This document shows, one piece after another, positions 8,926 through 16,659 of a DNA stretch of 33,969 bases. Position 1 is the first letter of the stretch; each line of letters begins with the position of its first letter. The notes beneath the pieces were generated by a model, which did not search any database, had not been told where the DNA came from, and was given only the letters and a program-made list of their open reading frames with translations. The position numbers and the translations under genes were made by a program. The stretch is from a bacterium (GTDB lineage Bacteria > Patescibacteriota > Minisyncoccia > Ryanbacterales > GWA2-47-10b), in contig JAQBTR010000009.1 in assembly GCA_027624915.1 (NCBI GenBank), positions 1 through 33,969 on the forward strand, in the 5' to 3' direction.

Positions 8926-10010
8926 GAGTCCTCATTGTGCGCCTCCAATAATTCCTTATATACATATGAGCTCTTACGTATTCTTCTTTCCATGGTAACA
9001 TAATCAACTTCTATAAGACCAAAACGTTTGGAAAACCCATGTGCCCATTCAAAGTTATCCAAAAGCGACCAATAAAAGTACCCTCGCAAATCAATGCCAC
9101 TATCTTTGGCCACCAGCATCTGAGTTATATGATCTCGTATATACTTGCCTCTTTTTTCATCTTTTTCATCAGCTATACCGTTTTCTAGTACATACACAGG
9201 CTTTTGATACTCAGTAACGCCCATAAGCACCTCTCTAAACCCCTCAGGGTCTATAGACCACCCCATATCAGTTTTGTCTCCGGTCTCACGATCAGAAAAA
9301 TAGTAATTAACACCGACAAAATCTTGAGAGTCATGTATCCGACGAAAGAACCAGTGGTTCCAAAAATAGTCTTTGAGCTTAGACTTTGAAAAATAGATTA
9401 GGTTTTGTGTTATGCCAACCTGTACCGCTGGTAGATGCGCGTGTATAAACTGATAGGCCTGCTTGTGTGCTTTTACTAGATTAAAGTTTGCCTTAATAAG
9501 ATTTCTTATACTCTTTTTGCCTGGTGGCCAATCAGCGTTGTAATACCCATGAATCGTGTATACATTCGGCTCGTTGAGCGTCACCCAAAATCGTACATTA
9601 GGGATTACGCCTATCACACGCTCAACAAATCGTAAAAAATCGTCCACAGCAGTATCTGCTGTCCACCCACCCTTGTCACGAAACCAAGTTGGTACTGTCC
9701 AATGCCACAGGGTTACAAATGGTTCTAGATTTCGCTCATGCAAAGCTGCAACCACATTTTTGTAATGCTCGAGTGCTACCTCATCAAACTCCCCTTCACG
9801 TGGCTCAATACGCGACCATTCAATCGAAAAACGATGTGCGTTGTGGCCAAGTTCTTGTGCCAAATCAAAGTCGTCTTTGTAGAGTCGGTAATGTTCGGCG
9901 GCTCGTCCTGATTGTTCGAGTTTGCGCTCGATTTCAAACTCTGACCAATCATTATGATTGCCACCCTCTACTTGATGTGCGGATGTAGCCGCGCCCCAAA
10001 AAAATTTCAT
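8922..10010 (-). CDS. Family 1 glycoside hydrolase (beta-glucosidase-like)
   Basis: 362 residues from the ATG at 10010. An in-frame TTG at 10025 would add five residues, but neither start has a Shine-Dalgarno. GH1 hallmarks in order: FFWGAATSAHQVEG at the N-terminus, RFSIEWSRIEP, the acid/base Glu in TLNEP (E147), GVNYYFSD, the nucleophile Glu in VLENG (E276), and the closing YWSLLDNFEWAHGF. The reaction is retaining hydrolysis of beta-linked glucose, galactose or related sugars. It is about 80-100 residues shorter than typical GH1 enzymes, mainly between strands 4 and 6, yet both catalytic residues remain. There is no signal peptide. It follows trmD directly and is coupled to the pilin gene. 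Confidence 0.93.
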   Translation of the reverse strand: MKFFWGAATSAHQVEGGNHNDWSEFEIERKLEQSGRAAEHYRLYKDDFDLAQELGHNAHRFSIEWSRIEPREGEFDEVALEHYKNVVAALHERNLEPFVTLWHWTVPTWFRDKGGWTADTAVDDFLRFVERVIGVIPNVRFWVTLNEPNVYTIHGYYNADWPPGKKSIRNLIKANFNLVKAHKQAYQFIHAHLPAVQVGITQNLIYFSKSKLKDYFWNHWFFRRIHDSQDFVGVNYYFSDRETGDKTDMGWSIDPEGFREVLMGVTEYQKPVYVLENGIADEKDEKRGKYIRDHITQMLVAKDSGIDLRGYFYWSLLDNFEWAHGFSKRFGLIEVDYVTMERRIRKSSYVYKELLEAHNEDS

Positions 10011-10025
10011 AGAAAACGGACGCAA

Positions 10026-10670
10026 CTATTTCTTATGCTTGCGTCTCCATTCCTCTATTTTAGCATGATTGCCAGATGCAAGCTCGCTTGGTACTGAATA
10101 TCTCTTTTTTTTGTATGTGAATACTTCTGGTCGTGTGTACACTGGAACACCAACTCCATCTCGATTTTCTTCGAGAGAGTCACTTTTGCCAAGTACACCC
10201 TTTATTTGACGAGCTATAGAATCTACCATAACAAGTGCTGGTAACTCGCCTCCAGTCAAAACATAGTCTCCAATAGAAATCTCCTCGGCTTTTAGGGCTT
10301 TTTTAACGCGCTCATCTATACCTTCATAATGGCCTGCAATTAATATCAAATGGTTATATTTTTTGGTGTAACCTAGGGCAAGCTTATTGGTAAAAACCTT
10401 GCCGGCTGCTGATGTAATAATCACACGGGGTTTTGAGCCCTTGCGCTTAATACTGTCATACGCCTTGAGGATTGGCTCGGCCTTCATGACCATACCGGGA
10501 CCTCCACCGTATACCCTGTCATCAGCCGTATTGTGCTTGTCCTTGGTAAACTTTCGTATATCAATTACCTCTACCTTAATCTTGCCATTTTTTTGGGCAC
10601 GCTTAAGAATCGACTCGCCTACGTACGCGCCAACTATATCTGGAAACAATGTAAGAATAGTAAATCGCAT
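10026..10670 (-). CDS. trmD: tRNA (guanine-37-N1)-methyltransferase
   Basis: 214 residues, full domain set. The N-terminus MRFTILTLFPDIV, the DDRVYGGGPGMVM loop (50-62), GHYEGIDERV (113-122) and the SPOUT trefoil-knot segment ISIGDYVLTGGELPALVM (about 131-148) are all present. It methylates G37 of tRNAs from S-adenosylmethionine, preventing +1 frameshifts. It is slightly short at the C-terminus compared with the 240-250 usual in model bacteria. It lies in the order rpsP-khpA-trmD known from other bacteria, but rimM, normally just before trmD, is absent and a terminator separates it from khpA. Confidence 0.97.
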   Translation of the reverse strand: MRFTILTLFPDIVGAYVGESILKRAQKNGKIKVEVIDIRKFTKDKHNTADDRVYGGGPGMVMKAEPILKAYDSIKRKGSKPRVIITSAAGKVFTNKLALGYTKKYNHLILIAGHYEGIDERVKKALKAEEISIGDYVLTGGELPALVMVDSIARQIKGVLGKSDSLEENRDGVGVPVYTRPEVFTYKKKRYSVPSELASGNHAKIEEWRRKHKK

Positions 10671-10689
10671 ATATTCTATCTTAACAAAT

Positions 10690-10721
10690 AAAACCCCTCC
10701 AATGTATATTTAAGGGGTTTT
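10690..10721 (-). terminator. Terminator or attenuator between khpA and trmD
   Basis: AAAACCCCT pairs with AGGGGTTTT, followed by ATTTG on the minus strand. The tract after it is short, so partial read-through into trmD is possible. Confidence 0.6.
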
Positions 10722-10737
10722 ATTATTTTGATTTCGA

Positions 10738-11082
10738 TTAAAGGTTTAGGTCACCCAAATCATCCATCACGTTCTTTACTTCTTCGGCTGGTGCTGAAGC
10801 TTCTGCCTCAGCGCGTGGTGCGCGTCGTTCACTTCCTTCTGGTTCTTCAATCTTGAGAGTCACGCGTGCGTTGTGCTTCATGCCAACAACACGGAGGAGT
10901 GTTCGTAAAGCCTTGGCAGTATTTCCGTTACGACCGATTACCTGTCCCATATTCTCAGGGTGTACGTGAAGGGTTAACAAGACACCCATCTCGTCTACCT
11001 TTCGAGCGATCTTAACGTCGTCAGGATTGTCTACTAAAGACTTAACCACGAACTCGAGAAACTGCTGATCTGCATCTGTCAT
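10738..11082 (-). CDS. khpA: KH-domain RNA-binding protein KhpA
   Basis: 114 residues. A single type II KH domain spans about 1-78, with the GRNG loop at 50-53 (VIGRNGNTAKALRTLL) that contacts RNA. A low-complexity Ala/Glu tail follows (EAEASAPAEEVKNVMDDLGD). KhpA, usually with KhpB, binds many RNAs and affects cell division and length in Gram-positive bacteria. It lies between rpsP and trmD as in many bacteria, though separated from rpsP by the ASCH gene and two palindromes. It has its own promoter (11130-11159). Confidence 0.92.
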   Translation of the reverse strand: MTDADQQFLEFVVKSLVDNPDDVKIARKVDEMGVLLTLHVHPENMGQVIGRNGNTAKALRTLLRVVGMKHNARVTLKIEEPEGSERRAPRAEAEASAPAEEVKNVMDDLGDLNL

Positions 11083-11129
11083 GATTTTTTCTTTACGGTA
11101 AATGGTAAGTAGCGACCTTTGCTATGGCT

Positions 11130-11159
11130 GTATTATGGCAGAAAATATAGATATTTCAA
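11130..11159 (-). promoter_or_regulatory. Promoter of khpA
   Basis: TTGAAA (11154-11159), 18 nt, TAATAC (11130-11135) on the minus strand, about 47 nt before the ATG. Confidence 0.5.
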
Positions 11160-11164
11160 GTATT

Positions 11165-11190
11165 AAAAAAGCCCACTTGTACGGGCTTGA
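11165..11190 (-). terminator. Terminator downstream of the ASCH gene and its palindrome
   Basis: On the minus strand AAGCCCGTACAAGTGGGCTT forms a hairpin running into TTTT. It ends transcription before the khpA promoter. Confidence 0.8.
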
Positions 11191-11210
11191 GCGTGTCCAA
11201 CAACCTCATT

Positions 11211-11335
11211 CCTGCTTGAAATGTCCCGGATCTCGGCTACGACTTGCTAAAAATTCCTCAGAAGATCTTCTGATATTCCTCAAAATTTTTAACTTCGTCT
11301 CGCTCGAGACCAGAACATTTCACCTCGAAAGCAGG
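11211..11335. repeat. Family-B palindromic element, copy B2
   Basis: The arms CCTGCTT+GAAATGT (11211-11224) pair with ACATTTC...AAGCAGG (11315-11335), which carries a 7-nt bulge. The conserved apex runs from GGCTACGACTTGCTAAAAAT to TTTTTAACTTCGTCTCGCTC (11235-11305) and contains the small palindrome GAAGATCTTC. It sits 15 nt past the stop of the ASCH gene. Confidence 0.8.
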
Positions 11336-11349
11336 CTGTCGAATCCACT

Positions 11350-11730
11350 CTAATCTTCTTCTGTATGTTCATTTATGGCTACTACTGGTGTCTCTGCGAT
11401 ACGTAGTACCTCATAACGTATGACGGCGCAAATATCTTCCTCGTTCAACTCTGGATAGTACTTCCTGAGACCGTCAAGAGCAGCGCTCGCATTTGTGTAC
11501 CCGTCTTCTTCGGCGTCTTTTGTCGCAAGCATATAGAATGGGACGGTTGTGACATTCTCCAAAACTCGAAGAAGCACCGTGAGACCGTCTTCAAACTCAC
11601 CTATAATAATTTCACTCATTTTGAAATCGTGAGTTCCTTTGCGAAATCTACGAAGAGTTATTTTCTTTTCGCCCAGCAATACTGGCCCCATGAGGCCCTT
11701 ACTAAACAAAAGATGTCTTAGTTCCGACAT
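11350..11730 (-). CDS. ASCH-domain (PUA-like) protein
   Basis: 126 residues. The pattern matches ASCH domains: an N-terminal strand-helix with GEKKITLRRF (the GxKxxTxR motif lining the groove), a central beta core (IIIGEFEDGLTVLLRVLENVTTVPF), and a C-terminal ALDGLRKYYPELNEEDICAVIRYEVL. ASCH domains bind RNA or modified nucleosides, and some are ribonucleases or coactivators; the specific role is unknown here. The gene lies in the rpsP-khpA interval and is bracketed by two copies of the family-B palindrome, which suggests it arrived as a unit. The sequence before the ATG, TCCAGGAGGACAC, contains a Shine-Dalgarno, unlike its ribosomal neighbours. Confidence 0.8.
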   Translation of the reverse strand: MSELRHLLFSKGLMGPVLLGEKKITLRRFRKGTHDFKMSEIIIGEFEDGLTVLLRVLENVTTVPFYMLATKDAEEDGYTNASAALDGLRKYYPELNEEDICAVIRYEVLRIAETPVVAINEHTEED

Positions 11731-11750
11731 GTGTCCTCCTGGAGCCTATC

Positions 11751-11895
11751 TGAAAACCTCATTCCGGCTCCACATTTCCTGAATTTTGGCTGCAGCTTGT
11801 CAAAAATGCTTCAAAATATCTCCTGATATTCTTCAACATTTTTAACTTCACCTCGCTCAAAATTCAGGAAATGTGTCCTCGAAAGCAGGTTTTCA
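11751..11895. repeat. Family-B palindromic element, copy B3
   Basis: Outer arms TGAAAACCT / AGGTTTTCA (11751-11759, 11887-11895); inner perfect 18-bp arms CACATTTCCTGAATTTTG (11771-11788) and complement (11858-11875). The conserved apex runs from GGCTGCAGCTTGTCAAAAAT to TTTTTAACTTCACCTCGCTC. Confidence 0.88.
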
Positions 11896-11960
11896 CACAA
11901 GCTCTAGCACATTCTGCCGCGAACAATACCACAAAACAAAAATATCTACAATCCTGCAGA

Positions 11961-12055
11961 AAAAAAATAAACTATCGTTTTTACACTTCCGACTGAAGAC
12001 CCTGTGTCCCCACTAATTGGCGAATGTCGTGCATAAAATGATAGTTTGTTTTTTT
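11961..12055. repeat. Family-C hairpin, copy C1 (after rpsP)
   Basis: 21-nt arms (AAAAAAATAAACTATCGTTTT against AAAATGATAGTTTGTTTTTTT; 19 pairs plus two mismatches) enclose a 53-nt apex. On the minus strand it starts 5 nt after the rpsP stop and ends in a run of T, so it can also work as the rpsP terminator. The apex matches that of copy C2. Confidence 0.88.
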
Positions 12056-12060
12056 GGATG

Positions 12061-12492
12061 TTATGTTGCTGGTACCTCTACTTTTTCTTCCTCCTTTGGT
12101 TTTTCCTCTTTAGCTTCTTCTTGCTCAGTCTCCTCTGTTGATTCTTCCGCCGAATTTCCGTCGGGAGATTTTGCGGATGAATCTGCCTTTGGCTCTTCTA
12201 CTGGAGCCTCTGCCTTAGCTTTCATTTTCTTAGAAATCTTGGTCTTTTCCTTTGGCTTCCAGTCTGAGCCTCGCTTCATGAGATGTTCAACTGTCTCAGA
12301 CTTCTGTGCACCTACCTTTGTCCAGTGTTTGATACGGTCAGTCTTGAGCTCGAGCTCTTTTGAACGTGGATTATAGTGTCCTACGATTTCCTGAACTTTT
12401 GCACTCTTAGGGCCTCGGTGAGACTCAACAATAACGACCCTATAGGTAGGGGCGTGCTTCTTTCCGATGCGTTGTAATCGAATCTTCAACAT
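12061..12492 (-). CDS. rpsP: 30S ribosomal protein S16
   Basis: 143 residues. The S16 fold occupies about 1-85 (MLKIRLQRIGKKHAPTYRVV, then VGHYNPRSKELELKTDRIKHW). It is followed by a long Lys/Glu/Pro-rich low-complexity tail not needed for the fold, seen in several CPR ribosomal proteins. S16 is needed for small-subunit assembly. A strong promoter ends 6 nt before the ATG, so the mRNA should be leaderless. The gene is followed by hairpin C1. Confidence 0.96.
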   Translation of the reverse strand: MLKIRLQRIGKKHAPTYRVVIVESHRGPKSAKVQEIVGHYNPRSKELELKTDRIKHWTKVGAQKSETVEHLMKRGSDWKPKEKTKISKKMKAKAEAPVEEPKADSSAKSPDGNSAEESTEETEQEEAKEEKPKEEEKVEVPAT

Positions 12493-12498
12493 GGCGTG

Positions 12499-12527
12499 AT
12501 TTTAGCTTAAAAATTGCCTATAGTCAA
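12499..12527 (-). promoter_or_regulatory. rpsP promoter (leaderless start)
   Basis: TTGACT (12522-12527), 17 nt, TAAAAT (12499-12504), then six bases and the ATG. The -35 box abuts the smc stop codon. Confidence 0.75.
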
Positions 12528-14657
12528 CTATTTCGCGAATTCCGCAGCCTGGCCGAATTTGAGGCTTAGAAGTTTGGAAATACCCTCTCCACTCATTGTT
12601 ACACCGTAGAGTACTCCGGCCTCTGCCATAGTTGTTCGGTTATGTGTAATTACCACAAGTTGAGTCTTGGTTGAGAGATCCTTAAGAAGATCCGCGTATC
12701 GCTGGCTATTTGCCTCATCGAGGGCTGCATCAGTCTCATCAAGTACCAGGAATGGGGGTGGATGGACAGCAGACATCGCAAACAAAAGGGCAATTGAAGT
12801 AAGCGCTCGCTCGCCCCCAGAAAGCATATCTAAGCTTTTTAGTCGCTTCTTTGGTATATCCAAATCAATATCTACACCACCACCTTCTTCTTCTCCTTCT
12901 TCGTTTGTTACTGGCTCAACATATATCAAAAGCGCCTTGCCACCACCAAAAACATCATTAAAGAACTTTTGAAATTCTTTGTTGATATTATCAAGTCCCA
13001 GGCGAAATTCTTTGTGGAGCTTTTCATCAAGTTCGTGCATTAAGTCGGCCAAAGACTTCTCTGCCTTTTTAAGATCTGCGAGCTCGGTCGACAAAAATTC
13101 ATCTCTTTTTTTGGTTTCTTTATATTCATCAACCACACCACCATCAATGCCACCCGCCTCTTCAAGCTTTATTCTTAGGCGTTCGATATCACGATGTAGA
13201 CTCTGACGCTCTTTGTCGGTTCCAAACATATTGGCATCTTTTTGTGGCTCATGTTTGATATTGAGGTCTTTTACAAAATTTGCGAGCTCCTCATCGCGCT
13301 CCTTGTATTTTGATTCTGAAAATTCAATTTCTCGTAGCTGCTCGCGAACTGATTCGAGCTCGTGTTCGTGTGAACGTAATTTTTGCTCACGCTCACGCAA
13401 ATCTGAAAGCATGTCCTCTCGCATCAGACCACCCTCTTCTCTCTCTGACTGAACAACTGAGAGTGAACGTTCAATCTGAGCTAATTGAGTTAGCAATAAT
13501 TGCTTCTTGGCGCCAAGTGGATTGTCCCCGCCTCCACCCTGAGTCTTGTCACCTGCGCATAGCTTACCCAAACCCTCAAGTTTGACCTTTACATCCTTGA
13601 GGCCAGACTTGAGTGCCTCAAAGCTTTCTTGTTGCATCAAGTTGTCTACGAAGCTAACAGCCTCCTTAAGCTCACGCATAAACACAGATAGTGAGATAGA
13701 ACCGCTTGTGTTGTGGGTCTCAGCTGTTAGAGCACCCTCTATTCGTCCAAGTTCGCGGTTAAGACTCTTATGTCGGTCTTCGAGTTCGCTAAGCTTTCCG
13801 TGTATATCTTCACGTGCCTTAACACCAGAAAATTCCTGCTCAGCTGTTTGAATTTCTTTGTTGAGAACTGCAATTGCATCTTCTAGTTCTTTTTTTGTTT
13901 TGGCGAGCGGCTCCTTGTCTTTGTTATGCTCACCCTTCAAAGAATTAATTGTCGCCGTTTCACGATCTACATATTCTTTAATCTTCTTATTCAAATCTAC
14001 TCGGTACTCCTCAAATGCCTTCATTTTCTCTGCTTGCTGTGAGAGATATGTAAGATGTGGTGTTACCTCGCGACGTTGTGCTTCAACTTGCTTTACGTTG
14101 TTTTCAGTTTCTGTAAGTTTTTTTGAAGCATCCTTTTTCTTCAAATGGAATTCTTTGAGTCCTAGAGCCTCCTCAATCATTTCTTGTCGCTCGGCAGGTG
14201 TTGCCCAAAGAATTCGATCAACCTCACCCTGAGATATAATGTGATGCTGCGTGGACCCAATACCGACACGACTCAAAAGCTCAAATATATCCTTGAGTCT
14301 TACAACGGAACTGTTCAAAAGATATTCGTTTGTGCCATCACGCAAGACACGGCGACCAAACACAACCTCATCAAATTCGTATGGAAACTGCTTGCTCGAA
14401 TTATCAAAAACTAGTTTTACCTCAGCCTTACCAAGGCGAGATGCTTTGTCCGAACCATTAAAAATAAGGTCCTCTCCGCGTTTACCACGAAGGGATTTCA
14501 TAGATTGTTCACCAAGCACCCACCGTATACCTTCGGCAACGTTAGACTTGCCCGAACCATTAGGGCCTACAATGGCTGTTACATCAGAGGGAAATTCAAA
14601 CGTCGTTGTTTTACCAAACGATTTAAAACCTGAAAGAACGAGCTTTTTTAGCAACAT
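12528..14657 (-). CDS. smc: Short chromosome-segregation SMC-type ATPase lacking a canonical hinge
   Basis: 709 residues against about 1,180 in model SMCs. The N-terminal head has Walker A GPNGSGKSN (31-39) and Q-loop SQGEVDRIL (142-150). A first coiled coil spans about 165-310. The middle (about 311-390) has a short helical stretch and the linker TQGGGGDNPLG, with none of the usual 120-residue hinge. A returning coiled coil (about 385-555) leads to the C-terminal head with signature LSGGERAL (612-619), Walker B FLVLDE (636-641) and the D-loop. SMC dimers organise and segregate chromosomes. The gene follows rnc by 3 nt, the known rnc-smc order. All ATPase motifs are intact, so the shortness looks like real remodelling rather than a broken gene. 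Confidence 0.88.
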   Translation of the reverse strand: MLLKKLVLSGFKSFGKTTTFEFPSDVTAIVGPNGSGKSNVAEGIRWVLGEQSMKSLRGKRGEDLIFNGSDKASRLGKAEVKLVFDNSSKQFPYEFDEVVFGRRVLRDGTNEYLLNSSVVRLKDIFELLSRVGIGSTQHHIISQGEVDRILWATPAERQEMIEEALGLKEFHLKKKDASKKLTETENNVKQVEAQRREVTPHLTYLSQQAEKMKAFEEYRVDLNKKIKEYVDRETATINSLKGEHNKDKEPLAKTKKELEDAIAVLNKEIQTAEQEFSGVKAREDIHGKLSELEDRHKSLNRELGRIEGALTAETHNTSGSISLSVFMRELKEAVSFVDNLMQQESFEALKSGLKDVKVKLEGLGKLCAGDKTQGGGGDNPLGAKKQLLLTQLAQIERSLSVVQSEREEGGLMREDMLSDLREREQKLRSHEHELESVREQLREIEFSESKYKERDEELANFVKDLNIKHEPQKDANMFGTDKERQSLHRDIERLRIKLEEAGGIDGGVVDEYKETKKRDEFLSTELADLKKAEKSLADLMHELDEKLHKEFRLGLDNINKEFQKFFNDVFGGGKALLIYVEPVTNEEGEEEGGGVDIDLDIPKKRLKSLDMLSGGERALTSIALLFAMSAVHPPPFLVLDETDAALDEANSQRYADLLKDLSTKTQLVVITHNRTTMAEAGVLYGVTMSGEGISKLLSLKFGQAAEFAK

Positions 14658-14660
14658 ATG

Positions 14661-15353
14661 CTACTTCCAACCCCTCTTCTCAATTGCTGCCTCCGCGGCC
14701 TTTTCTTCGGCTTCTTGCTTTGATAGACCATTGCCGCGTCCTACCTGTTCTTTACCAAGAAAAACTCCTACTTCGAAGAGCTTTTCGTGGTCTGGCCCTG
14801 ATTCGCCTAACACCCTATACGTTGGTGTGACACCTTCTTGTTCTTGAGCTTCTTCCTGTAACATACTCTTTGGATCCTTCCAGAGTTTATGCTCAACAAC
14901 TTCGTCCACCTTTACCAAAATAGTTTTTGCAATAAATTCTTCGCATGACTTGTGTCCCTGATCAAGATACAACGCGCCAACAAAAGCTTCGTACGCATTA
15001 GCCAAGATGTAACTGCGAGCGCGTCCCGTATCTTTCTTTTCACCTCGACTCAAAAGCATAAAGTCATTCAATCCGATTTCACCAGCGGCTTGTGCAAGTG
15101 TATCGCCATTAACGAGAGCTGCTCGTAGTGAGGTTAACTCTCCCTCTGGCTTTTCTGGATACTTTTTATATAAAGCGGCAGTTACTACCAACTCCAAAAC
15201 AGCGTCTCCCAAAAATTCGAGACGCTCATTATGCCCAAGCCTAAACGATGGGTTTTCATTCAAATATGACCTGTGTGTTAAGGCCTGCAATAAATAGTCT
15301 TTATCCTTAAATGTGATTCCTAATTTCTTTTCTAGGTCGTCTGTTTCAATCAT
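14661..15353 (-). CDS. rnc: Ribonuclease III
   Basis: 230 residues. The catalytic domain carries the RNase III signature NERLEFLGDAVLELVV (about 41-56), and a second acidic cluster lies in ANAYEAFVGALYLDQG. The C-terminal double-stranded-RNA-binding domain (about 158-228) ends in GNGLSKQEAEEKAAEAAIEK. It cuts double-stranded RNA, including rRNA precursors, and could act on the many long hairpins in this genome. It sits between the nusB fusion (10-nt gap) and smc (3-nt gap) in one operon. Confidence 0.97.
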   Translation of the reverse strand: MIETDDLEKKLGITFKDKDYLLQALTHRSYLNENPSFRLGHNERLEFLGDAVLELVVTAALYKKYPEKPEGELTSLRAALVNGDTLAQAAGEIGLNDFMLLSRGEKKDTGRARSYILANAYEAFVGALYLDQGHKSCEEFIAKTILVKVDEVVEHKLWKDPKSMLQEEAQEQEGVTPTYRVLGESGPDHEKLFEVGVFLGKEQVGRGNGLSKQEAEEKAAEAAIEKRGWK

Positions 15354-15363
15354 GATGTAATTG

Positions 15364-16224
15364 TTAAAGTTTTTTGAATATTTTTCGGATATCGTCGTAC
15401 ATCTTAAGATTGGGAAGGTCTTTCAGATTAAACCACTTGGTTTCAATAAGCCCTCCAGATTCTTTAAGATGTAAAGCTTCCTGTTTTGTAGATCCTCGAT
15501 AATATACTACTCGACGTCGTACAGCACCCGCCTCTGGGTCGTGTGCAACATATTGATTCTCACAGAGCTGGTCTTTGAGCTCTAGCTCCTTAAGGCCGAT
15601 TTCTTGCATAACAGCACGCTTGGCGCCCTCCTCATCTGATTCTTTTTCTTGAATACGTCCCTTTGGAAGGGTCCAATATCCAAATACATCATGTACCAAG
15701 GCTACTCTATCGCCATTCAAAACCACAACGCCAGCCCTACGCTCAATTGGCATCTCTTCCAACTCCTCATCCGAATACTTTTTGGATGTTTCATTCTTTC
15801 CTGGCTCGCCCATCTCACGATATACGGTACCAAGTACGCCGTTTACAAAGCGACCAGAATTGCCACCACCAAATGTTTTGGCTAGTTCGATAGCTTCGTT
15901 AATTGCTACCTTTGGAGGAACTTCCTTATAGTTACCAAACAAAAGCTCAAAGAGTCCAATACGAAGAACATTTCGATCAACGACAGCAATTTGGGCCAGT
16001 GGCCACTCTGGTGCTGCGTTTTCTATAATCGAATCGATTTCTTTGCGCTTTTTTAGTACATTTTTGACAAGTGAATCAACAAACTCTTTGTCCTCAAAGC
16101 CAGGACCAAATTCTTCGATGATGCGCTCAATAATTGAGTCTATCTCCTTATTGTCTTGCCCTCTAAAGTCCCATTCGTAAAGGGACTGCATTGAGAGAGA
16201 CCGCGCGAGATGTCGTGATGCCAT
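15364..16224 (-). CDS. nusB: NusB antitermination factor fused to a Nudix domain
   Basis: 286 residues with two domains. Residues 1-138 are NusB: SRHLARSLSMQSLYEWDF, VVDRNVLRIGLFELLF, PKVAINEAIELAKTFGGGNSGRFVNGVLG. NusB works with S10 on boxA RNA in rRNA antitermination and maturation. Residues about 160-286 are Nudix-like, with AGVVVLNGDRVALV, YWTLPKGRI and a Nudix box at 189-211. In that box Gly189, Glu195, Arg203, Glu208 and Gly210 are kept. The Glu expected after the Arg is Ala204, and the first Glu of the EE pair is Gln207, so hydrolase activity may be lost or altered. It is first in an operon with rnc and smc. A true fusion is supported by one uninterrupted frame with no internal start site. 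Confidence 0.9.
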   Translation of the reverse strand: MASRHLARSLSMQSLYEWDFRGQDNKEIDSIIERIIEEFGPGFEDKEFVDSLVKNVLKKRKEIDSIIENAAPEWPLAQIAVVDRNVLRIGLFELLFGNYKEVPPKVAINEAIELAKTFGGGNSGRFVNGVLGTVYREMGEPGKNETSKKYSDEELEEMPIERRAGVVVLNGDRVALVHDVFGYWTLPKGRIQEKESDEEGAKRAVMQEIGLKELELKDQLCENQYVAHDPEAGAVRRRVVYYRGSTKQEALHLKESGGLIETKWFNLKDLPNLKMYDDIRKIFKKL

Positions 16225-16291
16225 ATATATTTGAAAGAACTACTTAAGGTTGTCGTGTGCTTTTATTAAATTAATTTTGTGAAGCACTAGA

Positions 16292-16573
16292 TTATTTTTT
16301 TGATAGGGCCTCGGCATCTAACGGCTTGTTAGACTGCGCTTCAGCCTCCTGGGCCTGAAGCTCCTTTTGCTTTAGCTTTTTCTCCTTTTTATTAAGTTTT
16401 TTAAGCACATCAATTACCTGACGTCCCTGATATTTGCCACAGTTTTGGCAAATAGTATGAGGACGAATCGTAGTTGCACAATGAGGACATAGTGAAAGAC
16501 CCTCGGCCTTGAGACCGTGGTGTGAGCGGCGGTTTCCGGTGTGAGACCGAGTATGTCGCATTCGTACTGTCAT
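16292..16573 (-). CDS. rpmF: 50S ribosomal protein L32
   Basis: 93 residues from the ATG at 16573; an upstream in-frame extension lacks L32 character. The N-terminus MTVRMRHTRSHTGNRRSHHG is L32-like, followed by a zinc ribbon with C29-x2-C32 and C42-x2-C45 and GKYQGRQVIDV. A Lys/Gln/Glu tail of about 35 residues extends the usual 57-60. L32 binds 23S rRNA near the exit region. The gene is divergent from the RNA gene at 16660; a possible promoter (TTGTAT, 17 nt, TAATTT) again places the start of transcription at the ATG. Confidence 0.93.
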   Translation of the reverse strand: MTVRMRHTRSHTGNRRSHHGLKAEGLSLCPHCATTIRPHTICQNCGKYQGRQVIDVLKKLNKKEKKLKQKELQAQEAEAQSNKPLDAEALSKK

Positions 16574-16624
16574 ACAAGCTAAATTAGCACCAATAGGCCT
16601 AGAATACAAGGGTTTTGGGGTGGC

Positions 16625-16653
16625 TTGACAGATATAGATGGTCATGCTACAAT
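16625..16653 (+). promoter_or_regulatory. Strong promoter of the long structured RNA
   Basis: A perfect -35 TTGACA (16625-16630), 17 nt, -10 TACAAT (16648-16653). It is the closest match to the housekeeping consensus in the window. No open reading frame with a ribosome-binding site follows. Confidence 0.85.
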
Positions 16654-16659
16654 GCGCAA

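Noticed and set aside
12528-14657. The short SMC as a frameshifted or fused pseudogene
   Set aside because: One open frame carries both heads with all ATPase motifs and continuous coiled coils.
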